29,230 nt of DNA from Isoetes engelmannii (GCA_011763485.2 JAANSK020018911.1:1-29230), one strand, 5' to 3'; counted from the stretch's first letter, positions 18,776 to 29,179 are shown. The notes: generated by a model from the sequence alone, not told the origin. Made by a program: numbers and translations.

Positions 18776-19057
18776 TCGGGGCCTTCTAGGTGGATTGCTG
18801 GGCGTGGCAATAAACTATGCAAATTTTACAAGTAACATGCGCGTCATAGTTAAAGATATAAGATTTTGTTTTCTATTCAAACTGCAAGCAGTACATGCAG
18901 TTCAATTTTGGGCAGTTCTTCTGTTTAGACTTTATGTTCACATTCCTGTTGATACCTCAATGGTTTGTTTACCTTGACAACATTGTATTTTCATTTGTTG
19001 AGTAATTAAAAGTTCCCTTTCTTCCCAAAAAAAAAAAAAAAAACTCAAATTAGCAGT

Positions 19058-20240
19058 TTTTTCTCAAGTTAATGAATTGGTGCTTAAATGTTTGCATTAT
19101 GTATCAAGCGTGCATTCATTCTCTCGAAATATTCAGACATCCTAGAGCACGTTTCTTAGACTTGGTACAACATATAAGCAACATTATTTATTTTGGCTAG
19201 AGGAGGTAGTTTGTCACTTAACTAGGAGGTATATTCATTATTGAGAAGAATGAGAAGTATATTTCAATATTGGCATGTAAGTGTTTAAGCTAATCTATAT
19301 CACCAAACAATGTGAGAAATTTGAACCACATTGTGGTCCCAAGTGGTGTATGCCATCAATGAATTTGTATTTTGTAAATCTCTTTGATTTTATGGGTCCC
19401 ATACATATTTCGATCTCCATTGAGATAAAAATCAATTCAATTTAATTTTCAATGAGAATAATCTTTTTAGCAGGCTTGCATAAAGGAAGGTGTAACCTTT
19501 CCTGAAATTCTAGCCTATCCACTTGGCCTGCCACATCATACTTTTTCGATGTGTCTTGCATTGACCATTAGATCCATTAATTTCTAATCTAACGGTTGTG
19601 TAAAATAGAAAAGCTTACGGTTGTGTAAAATAGAAAAGCTTTGGAAATTAGAACACCTTCGTTTTCACAGAATTTGAATTCTTTCTAACCTGCAAAAACA
19701 CCACTCGCGCCATGCTCGGCCTTGGCTTCTCCTTCTTTCTTTCTTCCTTCGCTGGGAGTCCTATCAGAGCCTACATTCGGGAAGCTCTGTAATATTGATT
19801 AGAGCTTTATTTCACAGTTCCGGTGACTAGGTGATCGATTTAGCCGAGTTTTAGTATGCCCCTTCTTACAAGTCTGTTTTCAGAAATAGGACTTAACATT
19901 TAGTTTCATCAAGAAATGTGTTTGTCCTGTTCATTATTTAGATGCACTCTTTTCCATCATTTGACCATACCTGGTCATAAATCAGAGAATTCTTAAGATA
20001 TAGGCATCAATTCATGGTCTGTGAAACCATGATGTTTTGTGATTGAATGAGTTTGACTTCGCAATGACATTCGAAATTGTATGATCTAGTTTATTTGTTC
20101 AGTTTATATTGTTCATCCTAAGACAAAGCTTGCCAAGTGCCAGTGCAGCAGTGCTTTGTAGTATGGCCTTTTAAAGTTAAAGGCAATTATAAATAAAGTT
20201 GGACAAGCAACTCTTGCTGCATGTGAAAGGCTAGATGTTC
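19058..20240. other. AT-rich region, possible first exon near 19712
   Basis: Mostly featureless. A 26-codon frame at 19712-19792 (MLGLGFSFFLSSFAG..) lies in a locally GC-richer, pyrimidine-rich setting and could be a first exon or a short peptide; I recognise no family. Nothing else was supported. Confidence 0.35.
19592..19641 (+). repeat. 25-bp perfect tandem duplication
   Basis: ACGGTTGTGTAAAATAGAAA continuing into AGCTT occurs twice with no difference, at 19592-19616 and 19617-19641, about 70 bp upstream of the GC-richer patch at 19690-19800. Confidence 0.92.
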
Positions 20241-20247
20241 AGATATA

Positions 20248-20619
20248 TTGTACCTTCTTAGGTATATTTGCATGCAGGTCTCAGCCATGTGGAAATTAGT
20301 GTGTGATCTTGATGTAGCTAATAATTTCATGGTTGCTTTATGGCCCTTCTCAACATTTGGTTCAGCTGGAAATGATCCAGCCTTGTTAGTAGCGATCTAT
20401 ATCGAATATAAAAATGAGAACAATCGTTCCACTATTCCATATCCTTATATGCCTAGGCAGAGGGATCAATCTGAGGGGGTATCCTGGAATATATCAATGC
20501 CCAATCTACACCATTATAAGAGGGTATTGTATTTATGTTGTATCTCCTTTTTGGGAATCTTTTACAAGCAAGCCCCTTACCAAGAGGAACTTGAGTGGCT
20601 AATCAACATGCTTAAATGA
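20248..20619 (+). CDS. Hypothetical frame, possible exon remnant
   Basis: A 123-residue frame with no recognised domain. Within it, TTTGCATGCAG at about 20268-20278 resembles a 3' splice site, so a coding exon might start at about 20279 rather than at the Met. Composition (mixed hydrophobic, Pro/Tyr rich at YPYMPRQRDQ) is not repeat-like. It may be chance, a pseudogene piece, or an exon of a gene whose other exons I could not place. Confidence 0.22.
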   Translation: MYLLRYICMQVSAMWKLVCDLDVANNFMVALWPFSTFGSAGNDPALLVAIYIEYKNENNRSTIPYPYMPRQRDQSEGVSWNISMPNLHHYKRVLYLCCISFLGIFYKQAPYQEELEWLINMLK

Positions 20620-21135
20620 TGTTGCTTGATTCCCCAAACCCTTAAATGGTCTCTTACCATGCAATACAAGAATGTCCCAAACGTTCGCCAATCAATAGAA
20701 TTACCATGACCTTTGGCTTTACTGATTTCAGGTACCAGATATCGCATACACAAAGAAGATATTAAATGTACCTACTTGTTCTAGCAGTGGAAGTACCTTG
20801 TGGTTTATGTGGTACCTAGCATCTGTGTATAAAACAGGCAGGTTGCACGCAAAATGTTCTATGCGAGATGCTTCCACGCATATAGCTTAAACACAGTGTG
20901 CTGGAATTATTCTTATTCAAATGATGTAGAACTCACAATGCACCGCAAAGGAAGTCGTGCTCATCCTCTCTGACAAAAACATTTTATGCCTTCAAATCGT
21001 TGTATATAACTACCAGCATATGGAGATACTAAATTCAGATGCATAAAATTTGAACAGAGTAGGATAACAATTGTTTTTTATTCACGAGCATTTTAAACTG
21101 GTCCTACCCACTTGTAATGCTTATATTTCTCTAGG

Positions 21136-21430
21136 ATGCACGCCATGGATTCTATGGATATCATATTGCAACTTGCCATTTTGCTTTTATTTAGTAGTGC
21201 GGTAGGTTCCATGGGCGTTGAAGTTACTTCAAAGTACATGATATTTCTTTTCCCTGTGTGGTCTCTTCAAGTTGATACTAATACTCTCTTTCCATTTCAA
21301 AAAATTTGTTGTTACTGCTATGTAAGGATTCTGCAGAATTGCCAGTGAAAGGACACAAACTGAGGAGTGTTTTGACTTATATTGAACAGGTGATGCGGAC
21401 TTTTGCTTCACAAACATGGGCATCTGTATA
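21136..21430 (+). other. Possible exon remnants
   Basis: TTTCTCTAGGATGC at about 21128-21139 resembles an acceptor followed by open frames. TTCTGCAG at about 21329-21336 precedes an open stretch reading LPVKGHKLRSVLTYIEQ that ends in CAGGTGATG at about 21388-21396, like a donor. I do not recognise the protein. No complete gene model is supportable. Confidence 0.25.
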
Positions 21431-21879
21431 TTTGGAATAAAATCCAGATGTTGTTAAGCATATAACTATTTGCCTCGGTGCTTGCAAGGCAATTGATTTG
21501 GCAGAAAAAGGCATCAAGATTTGCAAAGAGATTGATTTGTTGTTTTTTATTGATCCTATTCTTGGTCAATGTAGTAAGCTTTTATGTTCTCATCCAAGCT
21601 TCGTAGCTTATTATACCTCATCTTTGTCAATGCAGTAAGCTAATACATTCTCATTGAACCAGCTGCAGGAGCTTATATAACTCAGTTTGCTAATTGTATA
21701 GATGTGTGCCGCAACAGCTTATTCGTAAGTATCTATTTTTGGACATGAAATTTGAAATACACACAATTTCTATTATCCAGTACCACATGTATTTCTGGAT
21801 GTTGAAAGCACATGAAATTTTAATAGCAGACTTTTGGAACCGTGGAGCCTTCGGATGCACTTATCTCAAGTTATACTGA

Positions 21880-23245
21880 AAATGGTCGTTGTAAAGACCT
21901 TGGATTATTTTAAACAGATGCAAATGGACGGGATAAATTCAGCAGCTCTTTTTCTTGCTGTGCCATAGAAACATGTGGCATCTTAGGAGGGATAGACAGG
22001 TTTCAAGAATAACATATCACATCAGAAAAGGGCCATGCAGAAGTAAGGTATAAATGCTACACTGTCACATCTCCTAACTATATGCAATTGAGATATTGTT
22101 GGCTAAAGACCAAGCATATTTTAAGTTACAAAAGAAGAATATGCCTAGCAAGAACACTCGACCATTATGTCCACATGGTTTATTTTTTTGTAGGATTAGA
22201 ATAGTTACATGCAGTGTTGAAACATCTACCTAAAAATTCATGGAAATCGTTGTTCAGTGACTACTAAAGTTATGGGGATGCACAACTATGAAGAAGCTGC
22301 ATCAATAGATCTAGGAAGAAGATGCAGCCAGTTAAAATAAATCTAGGAAATTATGTCATTATCAAAAATACCTATGCATGTGCTGGCAGCTTGGACATAC
22401 AAATATAATAGAGGAGCCGATGAAGCAAGCAGATGCAAATGAAAATCTGCTGAAGTAGCTGAAAAAGTCAAATAAACAATGCATCACTATTGTTTTTCCA
22501 AGAATCAATTATCTAATGCAATGTGCATATCTTCCTCTTTTGTGTCTTCTACTTTCTATAATTACGCTTGATGGTAAACAAGATTGTTTTGAATATTGGA
22601 TATCTATGGATAGGCTATCATTAATGGCAGGCATTTATCCTCCATTTAGATGCACTATTGATTTTAATGTGATACCTAAATTCAAGTTCTAAGTGTTCAT
22701 GTCACCATGAGGTATGCAACTACTTCAAAGATGTGGGTCACTCCAAAGATGACCAAAGAGCATTGTTATTTGCAAAAATGATGGTGGCTAAAGTATTTTG
22801 AAGATACTCCTCGAGCAGCAACAACGTTGATATATGAAATGAATTATAATTAAAGGTTGGTGCTTGTGCAAGGTCAACAAACAATTGTATAACTAAAAAG
22901 CAATTAATTTATCATTTGCAACCATACTAAACAATTGCAACATCACATTTAATTTAATAATAATAATAATAATAATAAAAGATGCACTTACCTTTGAAGC
23001 ATACGATGTATATTCGACTAAATTTTTAAAGTTTAGGGTTCCCCTTTTTTCTCTTTCTTATCTATTAATTATAATTATCTAGATATAAAGATGTTAGAAA
23101 AGATAAATATGCCGCCACATTGGCATTTCATGGAAGTTTGTACACTCATATGTTTGTTTTATATAACCTAACATTGTCCTAATAAGCACTAATAGATATG
23201 ACATCGTGGGTAGATTTAGATATTTTATAAGTCATAAGTTCCCTT
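21880..23245. other. AT-rich spacer, no gene recognised
   Basis: No long frame or domain. It contains the (TAA)n microsatellite at 22955-22979. The 3' part is presumably the upstream region of the collagen-like gene. Confidence 0.5.
22955..22979 (+). repeat. (TAA)n microsatellite
   Basis: About eight uninterrupted TAA units, roughly 370 bp upstream of the best start of the collagen-like gene. Confidence 0.95.
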
Positions 23246-23289
23246 TAGGAAGTTGTTTGTTGAAGCATTCTTATTGTATGCATGTTCAT

Positions 23290-23297
23290 TATATATA
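23290..23297 (+). promoter_or_regulatory. TATA box of the collagen-like gene
   Basis: TATATATA lies 48 bp upstream of the ATG at 23346. Initiation about 30 bp downstream, near 23320-23328, would give a 5' UTR of about 20 nt and supports the 23346 ATG over the upstream in-frame ATG at 23253. Inferred from position only. Confidence 0.45.
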
Positions 23298-23345
23298 CTT
23301 CATCATTTAAGGCATCTGGCTTCAAATTCCATTGTTATTTTGATC

Positions 23346-23960
23346 ATGATGTCGTCTCTGATAGTTTTCTTCATACTACTATCTTTATCCCTTAGAGTTT
23401 GTGAAAGCATTGAAGTCCATGAATACACCAATGCGCCTTTAGCAGATTCACCACCAGATAGTTCAGAGACAAAGTATAAACCTGGAGGTCCAGGTGGTCC
23501 AGGAGGCATGGGTGGCAATGGCCCTCCAGGTGAGCCAGGAGGATCCGGTGGTTCTGGAGGTTCTGGAGGTCAAGGGAGCATTGGGCATAGAGGAGGTCCT
23601 GGGGGGCCAGGAGGTCCTGGGGGGGCAGGAGGCCCTGGGCTTCTAGGACCTAATGGGAAGCCTATATATACTCCTGGTCCACCGGGGCCTCCAGGGCCTC
23701 CAGGGCCACCAGGAGAAGCAGGACCCCCTTGGTATTCTCGTGGAAATTGTGACATGCGACGTTTGGTGAAGGCTTGTGGCAAAGGCCTAAATGAAGGGCT
23801 ATCAACTAAGTGTTGTTCTATCATTCGGAGCATGGTTGGATATGAATGCATTTGTCCTTGGTTGGCAGTGGGGCAAAAAGATATTTGGTTTAGTCAACTT
23901 CTCCCTATTGCTAACAAATGTATCATTGATCTAGACATACAAGAATGTGTAGACACATAA
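23346..23960 (+). CDS. Secreted collagen-like Gly-X-Y protein with eight-cysteine (LTP-type) domain
   Basis: A 204-residue protein from the preferred ATG. Residues 1-21 form a signal peptide (MMSSLIVFFILLSLSLRVCES), so secretion is likely. Residues 22-46 are a polar spacer. Residues 47-106 are 20 uninterrupted Gly-X-Y triplets (mainly GGP, GGS, GPP, GEP). After IYTP come six more (111-128: GPP four times, GEA, GPP). Residues 135-201 hold eight Cys spaced C-x8-C-x11-CC-x10-CxC-x21-C-x8-C, the plant LTP/prolamin eight-cysteine motif, nearest to type-2 or GPI-LTP spacing; such domains hold four disulfides and often bind lipids. There is no hydrophobic C-terminal GPI signal. The frame also opens upstream at 23253 (+31 residues), but a TATA box lies inside that extension. 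Single exon. The cell-wall or extracellular role is inferred. I know of no named family with this architecture; the Gly-X-Y part could also be a simple Gly/Pro-rich expansion. Confidence 0.85.
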   Translation: MMSSLIVFFILLSLSLRVCESIEVHEYTNAPLADSPPDSSETKYKPGGPGGPGGMGGNGPPGEPGGSGGSGGSGGQGSIGHRGGPGGPGGPGGAGGPGLLGPNGKPIYTPGPPGPPGPPGPPGEAGPPWYSRGNCDMRRLVKACGKGLNEGLSTKCCSIIRSMVGYECICPWLAVGQKDIWFSQLLPIANKCIIDLDIQECVDT

Positions 23961-24173
23961 GTATAGCTTTATTTTGTTCAATGAGAAATTTGTGATTTAA
24001 TTACTTTGTATAATGGCAAAGTTTTATTGAATCTAAAGCAATTGTTTACAAGTTTACAAGTGAATGGTTTTCACCATGCTTGTCTTTTTCTTTATACCCA
24101 TTTGACTGTTGCAACATAAAGATGTAACATTGTATGTCTATTTCCTACAAATATTGCCACTTTTATTTTATGG

Positions 24174-24279
24174 ATAAATTACAACATTGCATGAAGCTTA
24201 CAAACAATATGGCTTATATTTTAGAAATAAATGACAACATTGCATGTGGCTTTCAAACGTTACGGCTTATATTTTACAT
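24174..24279 (+). repeat. 53-bp tandem duplication downstream of the collagen-like gene
   Basis: Units 24174-24226 and 24227-24279 share ACAACATTGCATG and GGCTTATATTTTA with about 80-85% identity. The junction contains AATAAA (24226-24231), a possible poly(A) signal about 265 bp after the stop codon at 23958-23960. Confidence 0.75.
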
Positions 24280-24447
24280 ACAATGTTAAAGTTTTGATTT
24301 ATTTTGAACATATAATTTCTTTTAGAGTCATCCAATTTGCAGCACACTTTAGGTACTCTTTGGGCATGTCAAAGATATTCCACAATTGTATCACTAAGCC
24401 TTGGCTATTCGTGTAATTAGCTACAAAAAAAGTGTGCTTGGGCATTT

Positions 24448-25262
24448 GTGGGTTGCCCTTAAATCTCTTAGAAAGTATGCAGAATCATGCCTTAGAGACA
24501 ACTAGGAAGGAAAGTAACAATGCTTCATCCAGAAGAAGATGCCAGCATAAGAAACAGAGGACACAATTTCGTAATCTTGGCTGCAGCAATAGAAGAGGCC
24601 AAACTTGCCTTCTGCAAGTGAAGGCAAAATAACTTCAAACAACTATAGCCTAAATGCAAACAAATAAACATCAAAAAGCGAGTTGGCTCAATCCCGAAAA
24701 TCAAATCTTTTCCTTCTTAAAACTTTGTTTTGATTTAGCAAACCTCAAAGCTTCACCAAAGCTTCTGCCTTGCGACATAGTGGAGCTTAACCTTAGCCAA
24801 TGGCGTATATCTGGAAAGACTGGTTTGGCAAACCAAACCTAACTGGCCAAATTTTTACCCCATCAGTGCATCGACCTGCCCTCACACAAAGCAAAGAAGC
24901 TGGGAGCCAAGGCCTATTTTGACAAGGGCTTACCTGTTGCTATCGCCATATCAAACCATAACAAAGAGGTATCGTCCTCATCTAGGCTTGGAAGCTCTGC
25001 CGAAATGGATCAAAGGGAGAGGAAGGTGGGAGAAGAGGAGCAGAAGAGGGGAAATTAATAGAAGAGGGAGGATGGACCGCCAGATTGCATGCTAATTATC
25101 CCTCACACTAATCAACAACAACCAATCCAACCTCTAACGCTGCCCAATGCAGCTGGACAAATCATCTGAACCGTCCAACCAGGCCTCCAGATCCATCTCA
25201 GCCATCTAAGCAACCCACTATCGGCCTATCAAGGAAAGGGTTTTCCCTTCGGGCAACCCAAA
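24448..25262. mobile_element. Non-autonomous DNA element, copy A
   Basis: The left end TGTGGGTTGCCCTTAAATC (24447-24465) and right end TTCGGGCAACCCAAAAATA (25249-25267) are inverted: GGGTTGCCC against GGGCAACCC plus partial matches outside. The inside is noncoding. The last 150 bp, including TGAACCGTCCAACCAGGCCT, is shared with copy B. The family is not assigned because no clear target-site duplication was found. Confidence 0.6.
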
Positions 25263-25280
25263 AATATGTGATTGTGCACT

Positions 25281-26027
25281 GTGGGTTGCCGTTAAATCTG
25301 TTGAAATAATGATATTTGAAATTGAAACTATGCAGCTCAAAAACAAAGTTGTGCTCCATCCGGCCACAATCGAAAATAGAGATTGTACATACTCAGAAGG
25401 TAATAAAAAAACCCTTACAGTAGGTGTGTATCGCAACAAACCTTGCAAAATCTTGGCTTCCTTTAGATAACCAGCACTTGAAGATAGCCGGCCTTGAAGA
25501 TAATCTGCAGGATAGAAATTTTTTGCCATAGATTAAAGATTTAGCCAAATATTGAAGAAGTCATGTTGTTGAAGACCTGTTTGCAGCAACATCTTGAATT
25601 TGCAGCCACAGCTAGAGTTTTCAGCAATGGCTTGAAGCTCTGAAGAAGCCATATTGTTGAAGCCCTATTTGCGGGAATGGCACCAAGAACGTTTTGTTGA
25701 AGCCCTATTTGCAACAACGAGCTTTATTTGCATGAAATCAAGAACACTTATTTGAACCCAAGATTCTCAAAACTTGCTAGAGCTCGAAACCAATGAGCCA
25801 TGTGCTGGAGCAACGAATAGAGATCATAGGCAAAATAGTGGAGAACTGAACTGCCAGATCCAATCTCAGGATCGCTAACGCTGATTGACGGCAGCCAACC
25901 AAACCTCTAATGTTACCTAACAGGCTGGACAAATGATCTGAACCGTCCAACCAGGCCTTCAGATCAGTCTCCACTGTCCAGGCCAAAAACCCACTATCAG
26001 CCCACACCTCCCATTCGGGCAACCCAA
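25281..26027. mobile_element. Non-autonomous DNA element, copy B
   Basis: It starts with GTGGGTTGCCGTTAAATCTG at 25281, only about 18 bp after copy A ends, and ends with CGGGCAACCCAAAAAGTATG near 26016-26035. Its ends and last 150 bp match copy A, while the interiors differ. TTGTTGAAGCCCTATTTGC (or a close variant) occurs three times at about 25567, 25655 and 25698. A and B may be two insertions or one element that duplicated. The small frame 25777-26055 (-) is not convincing. Confidence 0.6.
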
Positions 26028-26035
26028 AAAGTATG

Positions 26036-26405
26036 AGAGATTTTCCATCATGCAAACACCTCGGATTAGAGGTGTAAGCGCTTAAGATGCACGAGTAATG
26101 GTTCTCACATGGCTTTATAATACGTATGTGAGAGTTTGGAATCAGATGTCAAGTCAAGTTTATCTTCTGCTTGATGTGTTACGAAGCCTCAAATTTTATA
26201 GAATAAATGTATTTTAATGATTAACTTGTACTTTTGCATGTCAATATCGGTGTCCACTATTTTCATGTTTATCTTGTTACTTTATTCATGCCTATGATCA
26301 TTTTCATTGTCGCAACATCTCTACATGCATATTCAAACATAGTTGAAAATGAGGCGTTGTACATGGGCCTTGTCAAATGCCAAAAGCTTATGTTTATGAT
26401 ATGGA
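26036..26405. other. Spacer, no gene recognised
   Basis: AT-rich between copy B and the 3' end of the minus-strand LINE. No feature was supported. Confidence 0.5.
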
Positions 26406-26449
26406 CCGTCATTTTCTAATTTCATCCTCAGAGACCAAAGAGGCCTATG

Positions 26450-27180
26450 GGACCCAAACAAAGAACACAACGAACCTATTACGGTCCAGGATTAGAAACC
26501 TCCACCCAGAAGGATCTTCAAAGGAAAAATCTTAGCAATAATATACTTGCTGATAAACTGTAGATCCGTATGTTTTAGTGTAGTGATGAAGGATACCTCT
26601 TGGAGGTATGATGCTAGTACCCCCACTGAAACCTCCAACATCACATGTAGCAGTTGGTTAGGTGTAACCAACCCGGTATAACGTACCATAATAGGGCCCA
26701 AATGCTAGGTAGTTGAGAAGGGTGTGGCACCCATCTTCAATAACTCCCAGTTGGCAACATTGCTAAATCCTATCTCCTATTCTTCCTGAGCCCATCTGCA
26801 TGTCTCAATTTTGACACAGTGTGCTCCTGGACAAATGGATGAATCATCCTACCACATTTTCATGGGCTAATGTGCCAGGAGGTATAGTTGTGGATCGCTG
26901 GCAAGCATGGAATTAATCTGGGTTTTTCTTATATGCTTACTTCGAGAGCACACGTCTAGATACTGCTCCAGGTACTTGTGGTCCTCATTGTTCTTTACGT
27001 ATAGGCAATTATGTTCCTGCACATTCTATCTGGAGAACCAAATAACTTACATGTTTCTTCATTCATTACGCTCTAAGATGTTGTCGACCCATGGCCATTA
27101 TGTAGGTGTGATTTGGAAGGTGAGTGTATCCCATACTAACCATGAAATATATGATGTTATGCTAGCATAGCCTTCTGACG
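26450..27180 (-). pseudogene. LINE copy 2: ORF2 C-terminal region
   Basis: Coding traces continue on the minus strand after the RT, including the open frame 26492-26701 (NQLLHVMLEVSVGVLASYLQ, then IIAKIFPLKI) and, at about 26730-26830, a His/Cys-bearing stretch that may be the degraded C-terminal zinc-knuckle region. This part is missing from the first LINE. Confidence 0.5.
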
Positions 27181-27599
27181 AGATAAGAACCATGTGCCTT
27201 GTAAAGGAGTCTGATATGGGACCGTGGACTTGACTCCAAGTGCTCGAGTCAGAAAGGCTTTTGAACCTGCTCCAAGTTATCCCAGGTGGCAAGTGATATC
27301 ACTAGTCCTAGTACTTCCAGTCCATATAGAAAAAATGGCTCTACCAAAACCCTGAACAGGTGTGACTGATGGGACCAGTCGAAAAGCTCTGCTCTCTAAT
27401 AGTTGTTCTGCATTGCATATAAAACCTTCCAGTCTGTTATCACCCACTGTGGAATACCAATATCCCAGTATACAATAGTAGTGAACTCCACTCCCAGATA
27501 ATAATATATCTGCACTGCTTCCACATTACGACCTTGATGAGTGAAGCAGGATTGTCTTTATTGTCACGAAGATGATATGAGGAGCACCTTGGTCTCAGT

Positions 27600-28400
27600 C
27601 AAACTGACGCACATTCTAATATTGGGTGGATGCTTGGGTGCAAGCTAAGAGATCCACATCATCTGCATATATCAAATGTTGTATTATGTGGTGAACTGGG
27701 AGGGGGGGGGCTACCCTCCACCCCGAGGAAGCCTGAACTCAAGCTGATCAATGTATAGTCCAAATAGTGTGGGAGAGAGTGGGCACCCTTGTCGGATTCT
27801 GACACTATTGTTGACAAGTTGATCTGATGGCGGCATTTTAGTTGAGCATGTTGTTATAGATTGTATATTGCATTTTGCAACATCTGGAGGACGCCTAACT
27901 GCCTTTATCTTTTCCCAAGTTTTTCCGTAGGTGCCCTGTCGAAAGCCTTTGCAAAATCTACAAAGCGCGATAGAGATCTTTGTCGTTTATTTCTATTGTC
28001 CTCTATCAAGGCTCTCAACATAAAAATATGATCGATCATGGAGTGCCTAGGCCTGAACCTTGCCTGTGTAAGGGCACGTATCTCTGTGGCCTCTGCACAT
28101 GCCATCAATTGTTGCTCAAGAATTTCGGCCAGTAGTTTTGCCAACAACGAGCTGACCATTATTGTGTGGTAGTTGGTGGGTGGTGAGCATCACCTGCCTT
28201 ACACATAATGAAACCACTCTGCTGGCAGTCCATTGGGGGGAGGGGGGAGGGGGTGGGGAGCTTCTTGAAGTGTCCTATTGAACATGCTAGCCAAGATGGG
28301 AATAATTTGTGGCTCCCGCCACTTTAACAGCTCCATTAAATGCTGTCTAAGTCTGCAGCCTTGCCATTTGCAAGACATTGCAAGTCATTTAATGACATTT
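27600..28400 (-). pseudogene. LINE copy 2: reverse transcriptase core
   Basis: Minus-strand motifs in order: NYHTIMVSSLLAKLLAEILE (about 28100-28170), RFRPRHSMIDHIFMLRALIE (about 28010-28070), FVDFAKAFDRAP (about 27930-27965, motif A), RQGCPLSPTLFGLYIDQLE-like sequence (about 27740-27800) and YADD at 27658-27669. All catalytic signatures of LINE RT are present in collinear order, although frame shifts occur between them and a G/C-rich run of about 20 bp lies at about 27700-27725. Polymerase activity is not expected. Confidence 0.87.
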
Positions 28401-28639
28401 GCCTTTGTTACAACCAATGTTGGGCATGTTTGTGATGGTGTCTGCCTTTGAGGAAAGCTCTGTATTTTTTTATCGCCCTTGACCTGAGCTAGCATTTAAG
28501 GTCCTTATGTCCAATATCAAACCACTTGTTTTCGTGGGAAGGTGGTTCAACGTGAAGGTCTCCTTGTGCATCTTCTTCAAAATAGCACCACTCACTGGCA
28601 CGCAGAAGGATGGTGACCAAATTGTCAGTTTGTTGACCT

Positions 28640-28970
28640 AAAGTGGAAAGCTGCAGAATTTCTAATAACTCTCATTCTAGCAGCTGGGTATAACATTCCG
28701 CTCGGTCGTGACACAAGGGAAGCTGAAGCGCGTGGAAGACGGCTTGGCATTGAGTTCGTGTAGGTTGCCAATCTATCATAAAGAATAGGGGCTGATGATC
28801 TGAATCCACCTCTTCATCTTTTATTGTCTGTTCCCACCTGCAAATGCATGAGATGGTGTAGATATTACTTGGCCACAAGACGTAATTTACAACAGTGGAT
28901 CACCCTCCTGATTCTCATGTCGACAACCATTGGAGGAGGACGGCCACTGTGTGACACCATTGCAAATAAG
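28640..28970 (-). pseudogene. LINE copy 2: endonuclease C-terminal part
   Basis: Minus strand, about 28790-28970: PSNIYTISCICRWEQ, then DEEVDSDHQPLFFMIDWQP at about 28760-28815. This aligns with EEVDSDHQPLFLHVPWQP of the first LINE (about 12761-12802). The SDH motif carries the catalytic His of the endonuclease fold. The N-terminal two-thirds of the domain is lost by truncation. Confidence 0.82.
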
Positions 28971-29179
28971 CAAGCCGAAATAAAAAGCACTCTTCTTATT
29001 ACAGATATATGTGCAATAAGGACATATCTAAATTATCACAGACAATTAATATGTTCAAAAATAGTTCATTATGTAAAAAGCATAGGCAAAAATATCTCAA
29101 GGGTTTCAAATATGTAGCATAATAATTTGGGGTTTCCAGGGTGTTGATTTGGATGCATAAATGACTATACTCAAAACTA
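28971..29179. other. Spacer between LINE copy 2 and the edge repeat
   Basis: AT-rich. No feature was supported. Confidence 0.5.

Larger units (their letters stand above)
16262..19057 (+). mobile_element. Retroposed polyadenylated transcript (retrocopy) with 11-bp target-site duplication
   Basis: AAATTAGCAGT occurs at 16262-16272 and again at 19047-19057. Between them lies a 2.77-kb segment ending in ATTAAA (19005-19010), 16 bp of spacer, A17 (19027-19043) and CTC. A perfect flanking duplication, a poly(A) signal at normal distance and a terminal poly(A) tract together are the hallmarks of LINE-mediated insertion of a polyadenylated RNA. The transcript is read on the plus strand. It contains a decayed RING-like coding region (about 17209-17800) and, 3' of it, a cluster of long foldbacks (17958-18775). 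It could instead be a non-autonomous retroelement with its own family. The exact TSD fits a fairly recent insertion, but the reading frame is already broken. Confidence 0.72.
26410..28970 (-). mobile_element. LINE copy 2, 5'-truncated, same family
   Basis: Minus strand from about 28970: the endonuclease C-terminal part, linker, full RT region and a C-terminal ORF2 region, ending in GTCCCATAGGCCTC...GAGGATGAAATTAGAAAAT at about 26410-26455. That end matches the LINE tail at 14606-14660. The 5' limit corresponds to about 12610 of the other copy, so roughly the first 3.5 kb is absent. It lacks a visible TATTC array at its 3' end, and no target-site duplication was found. Many stops and frame changes make it dead, but its collinear ORF2 is the reference that exposes the inversion in the first copy. 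Confidence 0.87.

Noticed and set aside
23253-23345. Upstream in-frame Met as start of the collagen-like protein
   Set aside because: It would put a TATA-like box inside the coding region and give a long double hydrophobic leader. The Met at 23346 gives a clean signal peptide. Not excluded.
23570-23851. Minus-strand frame rich in Gly-Pro opposite the collagen-like gene
   Set aside because: GGN/CCN repeats read as Gly/Pro on both strands. It has no signal peptide and no cysteine motif, and it is a shadow of the plus-strand gene.
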